Below are positions 1 to 7,038 of a stretch of DNA of 11,505 bases, one piece after another. Both the position numbers and the translations under genes were made by a program. The DNA comes from Thermomicrobiales bacterium (lineage in GTDB: Bacteria; Chloroflexota; Chloroflexia; Thermomicrobiales; UBA6265). Below the pieces are notes generated by a model that was given only the letters and a program-made list of their open reading frames with translations, did no database searches and was not told where the DNA came from. The stretch covers positions 1 through 11,505 of the forward strand of contig JAUJLY010000048.1 in the NCBI GenBank assembly GCA_030447145.1. Reading direction: 5' to 3'. Positions within the stretch are counted from its first letter, which is position 1. Each line of letters begins with the position of its first letter.

Positions 1-956
1 AGTTCGAATCCATCACGGCCCATGACTGGCTTCAAAAGGCCCTGGGCAGAAACGCCTACAACAAGACGTTGGGGGCCCAACTGAGGGCCAAGTTCGGCAG
101 GTACCACGACCAGGTGGCGATGGTGTGGTTCTGGGGCAAGATCTGGCTCCGCACAACCTCGCGCCGAAGCCCTCTCGACCAGGAAAAACTTGGGTACTTT
201 GACGGCAGCTTCCAGGTAATGGTCGATGCACTGGTCGATGCATGTGAGCGGGCCGGAGTGAGAATGACCCGCGGGGCGGGCATCAGCCTGCTGGAGCAAG
301 TCACGGGCGATAAGTGGATGGTGGGGTCTGATGCCGGTGAGGAACCTCAGGTGTATGACACAATTCTGGCCACGACTCCATCCAACATCTTTCACAAGTT
401 GGTGCCGGATCTCCCACCGCACTACACCACCAAGCTGAACGCTCTTGAGTACGAGGCGGCCATTGTTGCGCTGTTGGAGCTCGAGAAGCCCTTGAGCGAT
501 GTCTACTGGCTCAACATCGCTGACGAAGACCTGCCGTTCACCGCCGTGATCGAACACACCAACTTCGTTGAACCCGAGAAGTACGGCGGAAATCGCCTTG
601 TCTACCTCAGCAAGTACGTCGAGCCAAACCATCCCTACTTCGCTATGAGCGACGACGACATCATCGAGGAGTACCTGCCGCACCTGAAGAAGATCAACCC
701 GGACTTCGATCCAACATGGGTCAGGCAGACCTGGGTCTTCCGGGAGCGCGCAGCTCAGCCGATCATCCCGCTGTACTACTCGGAGATGATCCCGGACCAC
801 CGAACGCCGCTAAAAAACCTCTATCTCGCCAATACAACACAAATCTATCCGGAAGATAGGGGAACGAATTACAGCGTGCGACTCGGCGAGGACATCGCGA
901 AGTTGATCCTGGACGACATCAAATGCCGGGATGCCGAACCGATTGTTCAGGAATAG
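1..956 (+). CDS. FAD-dependent amine-oxidase-family oxidoreductase, 3' part (5' end outside window)
   Basis: The reading frame is open from the window edge (first full codon at position 3) to a TAG at 954-956, giving 317 visible residues; the start codon and N-terminal Rossmann FAD-binding motif lie off the window. The visible part fits the substrate-binding and C-terminal FAD-binding portions of flavin amine oxidases and protoporphyrinogen-oxidase-like proteins. The stretch LGYFDGSFQVMVDALVDA corresponds to the family's 'G-G-F/S ... L-x-x-A' region. The end, reading LYLANTTQIYPEDRGTNYS followed by a helix, is the usual position of the segment closing over the isoalloxazine ring. This family also covers carotenoid desaturases and oxidases of lipid- or polysaccharide-associated clusters, so the substrate cannot be assigned. 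It converges on the MBL-fold gene downstream, with a 163-bp gap that shows no clear terminator. Family confidence is good; specific function is unknown. Confidence 0.8.
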   Translation, partial: FESITAHDWLQKALGRNAYNKTLGAQLRAKFGRYHDQVAMVWFWGKIWLRTTSRRSPLDQEKLGYFDGSFQVMVDALVDACERAGVRMTRGAGISLLEQVTGDKWMVGSDAGEEPQVYDTILATTPSNIFHKLVPDLPPHYTTKLNALEYEAAIVALLELEKPLSDVYWLNIADEDLPFTAVIEHTNFVEPEKYGGNRLVYLSKYVEPNHPYFAMSDDDIIEEYLPHLKKINPDFDPTWVRQTWVFRERAAQPIIPLYYSEMIPDHRTPLKNLYLANTTQIYPEDRGTNYSVRLGEDIAKLILDDIKCRDAEPIVQE

Positions 957-1119
957 TGCCCCGGCCGAGCACCCCGACCGCTTCGAGAGTGTAACTTGGA
1001 AATGGGCTTGGGACACTCGGCACCGATTTCCGATTGTCCCTGGCATACGATCAAACCACACCATAGCTATCGGCAGGTGAATTAGATCAGGCCCCGGGCT
1101 CACAAGGCTCTTCATACGC

Positions 1120-2010
1120 TCACGTGCGCCTCCACACGACCCCCTTGTTGGCGATGTCGGTACACACCTGGTTGACCCGCTGCAGATGGGACAGATACGC
1201 CGCAACGGTCGGACGCAGCAGGAAGTACCCGCCGTCATCTCCGACCGGCACATTGAGCACGGTGAAGAGGTCCACGCATATCTGATCGGTTGACTTCGGG
1301 GTGTCGAGGATTGAGAGCAGCGCGGTGATGGTGCGGTCGATCACCGCACGGTTGCGCTCGACGGAACCTGCAATCCCCTCCTCCACCGGCCCATGACCCG
1401 GCACAACTTGCCGGCACGCCACGGACAGGGAGAAATCGAGCGCGTCCAGATGTTCCGTAAGCCCATACAGATATGGAATACGGTATTTCTCGAGCGTGGC
1501 ATCTGGAAAGACGACATCTGCACAGAAAAAGATACCGTCGATGACAATGCCCATCTGGTTCATGGAATGACCGGCAAGAGAGACGATATCCAGTTCCACG
1601 CCCTCCAGTACCTGGTTTCCAGGTTCAAGGAGCCCGTCCACGGGCCCGTCCTCGGCGAGCAGGAATCGGGTCCGCAGGGTATCGACTGGATCCGCCCCGC
1701 CAAAGAGCATCACGGCCTGCATCAAAGGGTGTCGAAGCACCATTTCGTCAACGTCCGGAGCGTGAACTGACGCATTTGTGCGCTTGACGACAAAGGCGTT
1801 TGCTCCGAAGTGGTCCGCGTGGCCGTGCGTCGTGAGAATCGCACGGATCTCTGTCCCTAAATCATCGCGGACGATTCGCAAGACTTTCCTCGCATGGGTG
1901 TCGTTCAACCCCGTATCAATCAATACCACTCGACCATCATCAGAGAGGATGACCCCGGTGTTGGTGCCACCTGTGGCGACAAAGACGCGCTCAGTCAGCT
2001 GCTGCAACAT
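1120..2010 (-). CDS. MBL-fold metallo-hydrolase with C-terminal helical (possibly winged-helix) extension
   Basis: A 296-residue metallo-beta-lactamase-fold protein with the full di-metal ligand set: HGHADH at residues 62-67 (H62, H64, D66, H67), H148 in AGHSMNQMG, D165 in FCADVVF and H206 in VPGHGP. The early IDTG motif (31-34) closes the first beta strand. Residues after about 220 form a helical tail ending in YLSHLQRVNQV, placed like the winged-helix domain of LACTB2/glyoxalase-like MBL hydrolases; that assignment is inference. Likely chemistry is hydrolysis of a thioester, ester or phosphoester by a cytoplasmic enzyme (no signal peptide); the substrate is not readable. The ATG at 2010 has GGGAG seven bases upstream. 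The gene is divergent from pyrB across 91 bp, with nothing linking the two functions. Glyoxalase II, quorum-lactone hydrolase or a general thioesterase role are all possible. Confidence 0.88.
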   Translation of the reverse strand: MLQQLTERVFVATGGTNTGVILSDDGRVVLIDTGLNDTHARKVLRIVRDDLGTEIRAILTTHGHADHFGANAFVVKRTNASVHAPDVDEMVLRHPLMQAVMLFGGADPVDTLRTRFLLAEDGPVDGLLEPGNQVLEGVELDIVSLAGHSMNQMGIVIDGIFFCADVVFPDATLEKYRIPYLYGLTEHLDALDFSLSVACRQVVPGHGPVEEGIAGSVERNRAVIDRTITALLSILDTPKSTDQICVDLFTVLNVPVGDDGGYFLLRPTVAAYLSHLQRVNQVCTDIANKGVVWRRT

Positions 2011-2101
2011 GCTCTCGCTCCCGCAATCCTGATATGGTCGTCCCCGGAACTATACTCTCACCCGTCGGCATTCCCTTCAGACCCTCTCGGAAGGAGCACC
2101 T
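2011..2101. promoter_or_regulatory. Divergent promoter region between the MBL hydrolase and pyrB
   Basis: These 91 bases separate two divergent start codons and must hold both promoters unless transcription starts inside genes. TATACT at 2051-2056 on the plus strand matches a -10 element at five of six positions. TATAGT on the minus strand (2049-2054) overlaps it and would serve the MBL gene. No convincing -35 hexamer sits 16-18 bases from either, so the calls are tentative. The pyrB ribosome-binding site AAGGAG is at 2091-2096, five bases before the GTG start; the MBL site GGGAG is on the other strand. No PyrR-binding leader or attenuator fits in the space. Confidence 0.4.
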
Positions 2102-3007
2102 GTGAAGCATATCGTGGCGGTTGGGCAGTTCGAACGAGCATGGATTGAGACGCTGTTCGCAGATGCCGATCGAATGCGGAGTGTTACTGCGGCCGAAGGC
2201 TTGGTGCGGGGAAAAATCCTCGCCACGCTCTTCTATGAGCCCTCCACCAGAACCCGGCTCAGTTTCGAATCTGCAATGCTGCGGCTGGACGGTCAGGTCA
2301 TCTCCACCGAAAACGCCCGCGAATTCTCCTCCGCCATCAAGGGAGAATCCGTCGAGGACACAATTCGCATCGTCGCCGGTTACGCCGATTGCATCGTCAT
2401 TCGCCACTTCGAGCGAGGTGCTGCCCAGCGCGCTGCAAATGCCTCCCCTGTGCCAATCATCAACGGAGGCGACGGGCCTGGAGAACACCCCACGCAAGCC
2501 CTGCTCGACCTCTACACGATCCAGAACGAGCTTGGTCAAATTGACGACCTCAAGGTCGCCCTGGTAGGCGACCTTCGATTCGGCCGCGCGGCCCGATCGC
2601 TCGCCCTGCTGTTTCGCAAGACCCGTAACACCGAACTGGTCTTCGTTGCCCCCGGTGCCGTACCGATGGGAGACGACATCAAGGATGCGCTTGATGGTGC
2701 CTCGGTCTCATGGCGGGAGGAGCCCGATCTCACGAAGGCTATGGGCGAGGTCGACGTCGTCTACCAGACACGCATCCAACAGGAGAGGTTCGCTACTCCC
2801 GAGGAATACACCGAGGCACAAGGCATCTACATCATTACTCCCGACAACATGAAGGATCTTGGCCAACACGCCGTCGTTATGCATCCCCTGCCTCGCGTCG
2901 ATGAGATTCACCCCGAGGTCGATCCAGACCCGCGTGCTGCCTACTTTCGGCAAGCCCGGAACGGGGTCTTCATCCGCATGGCGCTTCTGCATCAGTTGTT
3001 GGCGTAA
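2102..3007 (+). CDS. pyrB: Aspartate carbamoyltransferase catalytic subunit
   Basis: Condenses carbamoyl phosphate with L-aspartate to N-carbamoyl-L-aspartate, the committed step of de novo pyrimidine synthesis; cytoplasmic, normally a trimer of catalytic chains. The 301-residue length fits the family. The carbamoyl-phosphate signature YEPSTRTRLSFE is at 45-56 (S48-T49-R50-T51-R52). A KGES loop at 80-83 is equivalent to the mobile loop reaching in from the neighbouring subunit. HPTQALLD at 129-136, GDLRFGRAARS at 157-167, YQTR at 221-224 and HPLPRVDE at 261-268 supply the remaining carbamoyl-phosphate and aspartate contacts. The GTG at 2102 is chosen because AAGGAG lies five bases upstream and the N terminus aligns with the family. 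No pyrI regulatory chain, pyrC or pyrR is adjacent, so pyrB is separated from the rest of the pathway here. Assignment is near certain; ornithine carbamoyltransferase is excluded by the HPLPR motif. Confidence 0.97.
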   Translation: MKHIVAVGQFERAWIETLFADADRMRSVTAAEGLVRGKILATLFYEPSTRTRLSFESAMLRLDGQVISTENAREFSSAIKGESVEDTIRIVAGYADCIVIRHFERGAAQRAANASPVPIINGGDGPGEHPTQALLDLYTIQNELGQIDDLKVALVGDLRFGRAARSLALLFRKTRNTELVFVAPGAVPMGDDIKDALDGASVSWREEPDLTKAMGEVDVVYQTRIQQERFATPEEYTEAQGIYIITPDNMKDLGQHAVVMHPLPRVDEIHPEVDPDPRAAYFRQARNGVFIRMALLHQLLA

Positions 3008-3056
3008 GTGGAGAGATTCCGTTATGCAGGAAGGACCGACATTCCGGCATTGACAC

Positions 3057-4490
3057 TTATGACTTGGTGGGCTTTCCAGATCCCTCGAATCTTCTGGGGA
3101 TGGCATCGGGACCCTGTCGGTGCCGGGTCCTCACGCGCTCCCACTTGTTACGCTCTGCCCGCCTGCTGTGGAGAAGTCCAAAGAACCCTAGCCCACCGAC
3201 AAAAAAGGCCATAACGATGAGCACATTGATGACGCCAAAAATGTCCGCCGCCGCGGCGGCAAAGAAGATTGGAACAAAGGCAACGGTGTTTGAAACTGTG
3301 AAGAACGTCGCGTAGACTCGCGCGCGCACCCCTTCATGCGACCGTTCCTGCAGCATCGTTTGGGATGGCACAAGAATGAATGCATTGCAGAGACCCAGGA
3401 TCCCAGCAAAGCTGGCGGTGAAGCCCACTACCGTCCACAACGACGCATTACCCGGAACTACCCCGTTCAGCACGCCCCTCGTGAGCGCCATCAAGGCGAG
3501 CATGAGCCCGGCGATGGTCAGCGAGATATCGATTAGCCAGTCACGACCGATTCGCCTCACGATCCGCGGCACAATCAGCACCCCAGCCAGGATGCCTGCA
3601 CCGGCGGGCGCGACGATGAACCCAATGTCTTCCTTCGGCAATCCAATCACACTCGAAACAAAGTCAGGGCCCAGCGTCGCGATCATCAGGAATGTCGTGG
3701 AAGCGAGCGTGAGGTAACCAATCGCCCGCATAAGCGCCGGATCCTGAAGGATAAAGACGAGGCCCTCCTTCATGTCGCTCCACAGCCGCTGCATCGGCCG
3801 CAGCTCGATCTCGTTGATCGCACGTACCGGAACTGGCGTCTTCGGCAGTGTAAAGACCAACGCCACACTGATGAGATATGCGACGACAGTAACGGCGAAG
3901 AGCCGATCGACGCCAAGCACCCGGATCAGGATCGGCCCGGCGGCCGCAAACCCGATGAGCTGGGCCGCGGTCGACGTCAGATTGAAGAGCGCATTTGCAG
4001 ACATCAGCTGCTGCCGCTTCGCTACCAGCGGAATCGTGGCACCAAGCACCGGTGCGAAGAACTGCCCGGCGATGCCGAATAGAAATGTCACGATGTAGTA
4101 CGCCGCCAGGATGGTCTCCACATCCCACCCCGGCCGAATGACGAGGAAGAGAAACACTGCTACGGCCCTTGCCGCATTCAGCACCGCCATCAGGTTGCGC
4201 TTGTTTACACGGTCAGCGATGACACCAGCCACCGGGCCGAACAGGACGGCGGGCAGGGAGAAGGCAAGAATGACAAGGCTGATCGCTGTGTTGGCATGGG
4301 GAAGGTCATGCACTTCAACAACCCCTCGAACCCTGAGGAGCAAGGCGAAGTTGATCATATTCTGCAGGATTTGGGTGGTAGCCTGGATCAGCCAGAGACG
4401 CAGAAACGCGCCGTTCCATAAGACGGCGCCCATCGAGTCAGGACGAACGTCCCTTTTCCCATTCTTGTCGCGCATGCTAGCGGCGCTCAT
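3057..4490 (-). CDS. MFS transporter (MFS_3 / enterobactin-exporter-like)
   Basis: A 477-residue integral membrane protein with repeated hydrophobic segments consistent with ten to twelve transmembrane helices. The N-terminal pattern NGAFLRLWLIQATTQILQ (about 26-43) is the 'N-x-x-F-R-x-L-W' opening of MFS_3 exporters. GPVAGVIADRVNKRN at 85-99 is MFS motif A, the loop between helices 2 and 3. The C terminus after the last helix is strongly basic and cytoplasmic. Members of this group are proton-driven drug, siderophore or metabolite exporters; the substrate cannot be read. The start at 4490 is chosen because its ATG overlaps the stop of the DUF951 gene by four bases (ATGA) and there is no strong ribosome-binding site of its own, suggesting translational coupling; internal Met6 or Met20 are alternatives. 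It is the last gene of the recN-ebfC-DUF951 group and converges on pyrB across 49 bp with no clear terminator. Confidence 0.88.
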   Translation of the reverse strand: MSAASMRDKNGKRDVRPDSMGAVLWNGAFLRLWLIQATTQILQNMINFALLLRVRGVVEVHDLPHANTAISLVILAFSLPAVLFGPVAGVIADRVNKRNLMAVLNAARAVAVFLFLVIRPGWDVETILAAYYIVTFLFGIAGQFFAPVLGATIPLVAKRQQLMSANALFNLTSTAAQLIGFAAAGPILIRVLGVDRLFAVTVVAYLISVALVFTLPKTPVPVRAINEIELRPMQRLWSDMKEGLVFILQDPALMRAIGYLTLASTTFLMIATLGPDFVSSVIGLPKEDIGFIVAPAGAGILAGVLIVPRIVRRIGRDWLIDISLTIAGLMLALMALTRGVLNGVVPGNASLWTVVGFTASFAGILGLCNAFILVPSQTMLQERSHEGVRARVYATFFTVSNTVAFVPIFFAAAAADIFGVINVLIVMAFFVGGLGFFGLLHSRRAERNKWERVRTRHRQGPDAIPRRFEGSGKPTKS

Positions 4491-4735
4491 GGCGACGTTA
4501 TTTGGTCATCTGCGGCACGGGCACCAGGAGCGGTGGGCCCTCGTGACACGAAGGCCTTCAAGCGCTTCTCGAGCACGCGCCGGGGCAAAAGCACTCGCCT
4601 GCCACATTCCTGGCAAACTAACCCGATGTCCGCCCCAATTCGCACGACCTTCCACTCGTACGAGCCACATGGATGGGGTTTACGGAGGCAGACGATATCG
4701 TCGATATAGAATGGAATCGGTTCGCTGAGGATCAT
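4487..4735 (-). CDS. DUF951 family protein, zinc-ribbon-like
   Basis: An 82-residue protein matching the small DUF951 family: a beta strand ending in VCLRKPHPCGSYEWKV (15-30), then DIGLVCQECGRRVLLPR (36-52) and EKRLK (56-60). C23, C41 and C44 (a lone Cys and a CxxC pair) suggest metal binding or a zinc-ribbon-like fold; only three family-positioned cysteines are visible, so the fourth ligand is unclear. The last 20 or so residues (GPTAPGARAADDQITSP) are a disordered Pro/Ala tail beyond the usual family end. Function is unknown; relatives are often encoded near chromosome-maintenance or ribosome-related genes. It lies 18 bp behind ebfC and its TGA overlaps the transporter ATG. The ribosome-binding site is weak, so coupling to ebfC translation is likely. 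Family call is confident, role unknown. Confidence 0.85.
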   Translation of the reverse strand: MILSEPIPFYIDDIVCLRKPHPCGSYEWKVVRIGADIGLVCQECGRRVLLPRRVLEKRLKAFVSRGPTAPGARAADDQITSP

Positions 4736-4753
4736 CAGAACACGCCCAGGACT

Positions 4754-5056
4754 CTACATCAGGCCGGGGATCTTCATACCGCCTGTAAGTGCGCCCATCT
4801 TGTCCTCTGCCAGCTTGGAGGCCCTGTCCATTGCGTCCTGCACCGCGGCAACAACGAGGTCCTCAAGCATCTCGACATCTTCTGGATCCACCGCTAAAGG
4901 ATCGATCTTGATCGACTGCATCGCCCGCTGGCCGTTTACCTCTACCTTGACTACGCCTCCGCCAGCGGTACCCTCGACGACGGTTTCTTCCAGTTCCTGC
5001 TGAATCTTCATCATCCGATTCTGCATCTGCTGAATCATCTTCATGTTTGGCTGCAT
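4754..5056 (-). CDS. ebfC: YbaB/EbfC family nucleoid-associated protein
   Basis: A 100-residue DNA-binding protein of the YbaB/EbfC family, a dimer that binds DNA and helps organise the nucleoid. A Met/Gln-rich N-terminal helix (residues 1-26, pattern MIQQMQNRMMKIQQELEE) is followed by a beta sheet (GGGVVKVEVNGQ, 32-43; MQSIKIDP, 46-53) and a C-terminal helix (about 58-88) ending in a Gly/Met-rich tail, the standard family layout and length. The frame is open 14 codons further upstream, but the ATG at 5056 is chosen because AAGGAG lies eight bases before it and the protein then begins as family members do. Family members usually follow dnaX and precede recR; here the gene instead lies 65 bp behind recN and 18 bp ahead of DUF951. 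A possible own promoter and hairpin lie in the recN-ebfC gap. Confidence 0.93.
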   Translation of the reverse strand: MQPNMKMIQQMQNRMMKIQQELEETVVEGTAGGGVVKVEVNGQRAMQSIKIDPLAVDPEDVEMLEDLVVAAVQDAMDRASKLAEDKMGALTGGMKIPGLM

Positions 5057-5071
5057 CGACTGTTCTCCTTC

Positions 5072-5092
5072 AAAAATCGGGTCACGGCCCGA
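5072..5092 (-). terminator. Short GC hairpin with U tract between recN and ebfC (possible weak terminator or attenuator)
   Basis: On the minus strand TCGGG (5088-5092) pairs with CCCGA (5077-5081) around the six-base loop CCGTGA, followed directly by five T (5072-5076). A five-base-pair stem is short for an intrinsic terminator, so it may only partly end recN transcripts. The ebfC ribosome-binding site follows within a few bases of the T run. Confidence 0.35.
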
Positions 5093-5110
5093 AAGCATCG
5101 TGGTGGCGAA

Positions 5111-5116
5111 AGTATA
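5111..5116 (-). promoter_or_regulatory. Possible -10 element for ebfC
   Basis: TATACT on the minus strand lies just after the recN stop and about 55 bases before the ebfC ATG. It matches the -10 consensus at five of six positions. No good -35 is seen about 17 bases upstream, inside the recN end, so this is a weak call. It would let ebfC be expressed independently of recN. Confidence 0.25.
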
Positions 5117-5121
5117 GCCGC

Positions 5122-6891
5122 TCAGGATACGGCTTCCTCTTTGCGCATACCACGGGAACGGTAATCATAGACCCGCTGAAGCATGGCTCGGGCGTTTGCA
5201 AGCGACTCGGGAGTGGCGGGCACACCGTCAAGCATTGCCGCCAGTTCCTCTTCCCGGGTCAACCGATCCAGCTCCTCGACAGACGACACCACCCGGCCCT
5301 CTCTTGGTTCCTTAACGATCCGAAAGTGCTTGTCGGCGAAGGCAGCAATCTGGGCGAGGTGCGAAATGACGATTACCTGATGCCGTTCGGTCAAAGACCA
5401 GAGTTTTTCGCCGACCATCTGGCCGGAACGCCCTCCAACTCCAACATCAATCTCGTCGAAGACGAGTGTCGGAGTCTCATCAACCGCACTCAGAATCGAT
5501 TTCACAGCCAGCATGACCCGTGCAGTCTCACCGCCAGACGCGATCCTGCCCAACGGCTTCAGGGTTTCGCCAACGTTGGGAGCAATCATGAATTCCACTT
5601 CGTCGATACCTGTTTCGTCCACGTGAACCCTGGGGCCGTCTGGCAGCTCGATCCCGTCCGCATCCTCCCGTTGACGCACCTCAACGGCGACATTGGAGCT
5701 TCCCATTCGGAGCTCGGCAATGCTCTCGACAATACGGGCGCTCAGTTCCATGGAAACCTCACTCCGTTTCTCCGAGAGCAAGCTGGCACGAGCCGCGAGC
5801 TCACGGGAAATCGCCGCCTCTCGCGCCGCAAGCGCTTCCCGGTCAAAGCCGGCGCCCGTCAGCTGCTGCAGCTCCCGATCCGCCTCCTCACGGAACGCCA
5901 GGATCTCGTCGATCGACCCACCATACTTCCGCTTCAGGGTCTGGATCAGATCCAGTCGATCCTCGACTTCCTTAAGTCGCTCAGGATCACCCTCGATCGT
6001 GTCCGCGTACGACCTGAGGTCTCGGACCAAGTCCTCTGCCAGCACGACGAGCTCCGTCGCTCGCTCCGACAGCCCTTGGGCCGTTTCATCGATCTCGCCC
6101 AGATCGGCCGCGCGATGCTCGGCTTGACGGAGGAGTGCGTTCGCGCTGACCTCAACCGCGCCGGATTCGTCGCCGACCAGTGCTTCGACAGCCGACATTG
6201 CCGACTGCCGCAGTCGATCGGCGTTTTGCAGGATCTCCCGCTCCCGAATGAGCCGCTCATCCTCGCCAGAGGCCAGCCCCGCCTCATCGATTTCCCCCAG
6301 CTGAAACCGCAGCAGATCCAGCCGCTGCTCGCGCTCACGTGACCCTCGTGAAACGTCTTCGAGAAGACGCCTAACCTCTCGATACTCCCGCACGAGGACG
6401 CCCACCTCGTCGCGGAGCGGCTCGAGTCTGGCGTATCGATCCAGGATGCTTCGTTGCTTCGAGGTCTGGAGGATGGAGAGATGATCCGACTGCCCGTGGA
6501 TGTCGACCAGGATCGCCCCAACCTCGTTGAGCTGCGCAACGGTTGACATACGACCGTTGATACGAGCCGAGGATCTTCCTGCCGAACTGATCTCGCGGCT
6601 GAGCAGGAGAGGCTCATCCAGCCGCTGCTCGATCCCGTAGGACTCCAGGATCTCAACGACGCGTGGGCCCTCTTCACCGGAGAGATCGAAGGCAGCCTCG
6701 ACCCTGGCCGCCTTGGCGCCGGTGCGCACGAGGTCGCTACTCACCCGCTGCCCGAGAACCGCCCCGAGTGCGTCGAGCAGAATCGACTTCCCCGCCCCTG
6801 TTTCGCCAGTAAGTGCGTTCAGTCCCTCCTCAAAATGGATGGTGGTACGCTCAATGATGGCGAGATCGCTGATGGCTAGTTCTACGAGCAT
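5122..6891 (-). CDS. recN: DNA repair protein RecN (SMC-like ATPase)
   Basis: An SMC-like ATPase acting early in double-strand-break repair, where it tethers DNA ends and cooperates with RecA; cytoplasmic and nucleoid associated. The 589 residues are slightly above the usual 550-570. Walker A GETGAGKS is at 29-36 and the Q-loop-type motif DIHGQSDHLSIL at 130-141. A charged coiled coil runs roughly from 150 to 375 and includes the RecN-typical KYGGSIDEIL (322-331). The ABC signature ASGGETARVMLA is at 451-462, Walker B LVFDEIDVGVGG at 476-487, and the switch region VISHLAQIAAFAD at 508-520. The ATG at 6891 has AGGAG only four bases upstream, and an in-frame stop lies a little further up. It appears to be the first gene of a minus-strand group with ebfC, DUF951 and the transporter. 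A short ORF with a better ribosome-binding site overlaps its start. Confidence 0.97.
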   Translation of the reverse strand: MLVELAISDLAIIERTTIHFEEGLNALTGETGAGKSILLDALGAVLGQRVSSDLVRTGAKAARVEAAFDLSGEEGPRVVEILESYGIEQRLDEPLLLSREISSAGRSSARINGRMSTVAQLNEVGAILVDIHGQSDHLSILQTSKQRSILDRYARLEPLRDEVGVLVREYREVRRLLEDVSRGSREREQRLDLLRFQLGEIDEAGLASGEDERLIREREILQNADRLRQSAMSAVEALVGDESGAVEVSANALLRQAEHRAADLGEIDETAQGLSERATELVVLAEDLVRDLRSYADTIEGDPERLKEVEDRLDLIQTLKRKYGGSIDEILAFREEADRELQQLTGAGFDREALAAREAAISRELAARASLLSEKRSEVSMELSARIVESIAELRMGSSNVAVEVRQREDADGIELPDGPRVHVDETGIDEVEFMIAPNVGETLKPLGRIASGGETARVMLAVKSILSAVDETPTLVFDEIDVGVGGRSGQMVGEKLWSLTERHQVIVISHLAQIAAFADKHFRIVKEPREGRVVSSVEELDRLTREEELAAMLDGVPATPESLANARAMLQRVYDYRSRGMRKEEAVS

Positions 6892-6937
6892 ATGGCTCCT
6901 GCCTGTGCTGACGTGCCGCTGTACCTGCGATCAGCAT
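6851..6937 (-). CDS. Possible 28-codon leader ORF overlapping the recN start
   Basis: An ATG at 6937 is preceded at six bases by AAGGAGG, the strongest ribosome-binding site in this region. It opens a 28-codon frame (beginning MLIAGTAARQHRQEP) that ends with TGA inside recN codons 13-14, in a different frame. The product resembles no known family, so any role would more likely be in controlling recN translation than in the peptide itself. Chance occurrence is quite possible. Confidence 0.3.
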   Translation of the reverse strand: MLIAGTAARQHRQEPYARRTSHQRSRHH

Positions 6938-6987
6938 CGACATCCTCCTTGCACCAAGTATGCCCGCGCAATGATCATCCGCGCACG

Positions 6988-7025
6988 AAAAACGGGGCCA
7001 CCTGAACCTGCAGATAGCCCCGTTT
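6988..7025 (-). terminator. Intrinsic terminator behind the molybdenum hydroxylase gene
   Basis: AAACGGGGC (plus strand 6990-6998) pairs perfectly with GCCCCGTTT (7017-7025). The 18-base interior can add a CTG/CAG pairing around a six-base loop, separated from the main stem by a symmetric three-base internal loop. Read on the minus strand the stem ends in GCCCCGTTTTT, giving a T run, and it begins 13 bases after the TAG stop codon at 7039-7041. This fits a rho-independent terminator. On the plus strand the downstream sequence is also T-rich, but no plus-strand gene ends there. Confidence 0.75.
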
Positions 7026-7038
7026 CTTGTTTCCGTTC

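Noticed and set aside
2..11. GTTCGAATCC, which looks like a tRNA T-loop
   Set aside because: It reads in frame as Phe-Glu-Ser within the oxidoreductase, whose following residues fit the family. The 5' part of any tRNA would be off the window and no CCA or clean acceptor arm follows.
957..1119. Possible hairpin GAGTGT...ACACTC in the convergent gap
   Set aside because: Six pairs around a 20-base loop with no T tract; not convincing as a terminator or RNA gene.
810..1253. 147-codon minus-strand frame spanning the convergent gap
   Set aside because: It overlaps the ends of two well-supported genes, is rich in Cys and Arg without any motif, and has no ribosome-binding site of note.
1393..1770. 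125-codon plus-strand open frame
   Set aside because: It is opposite the metal-ligand motifs of the MBL hydrolase and shows no family resemblance.
3008..3056. Possible bidirectional terminator between pyrB and the MFS gene
   Set aside because: The only pairing found is a four-base GGAA/TTCC stem with no T run; it does not support a terminator.
4111..4728. 205-codon plus-strand open frame
   Set aside because: It is antisense to the start of the MFS gene and DUF951; its Arg/Ser/Thr-rich composition is that of a shadow frame.
5047..6342. 431-codon plus-strand open frame
   Set aside because: It lies wholly opposite recN and the start of ebfC. The protein has no recognisable domain and an erratic composition, while the minus strand carries every RecN motif. 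Long antisense frames are common in GC-rich genes.
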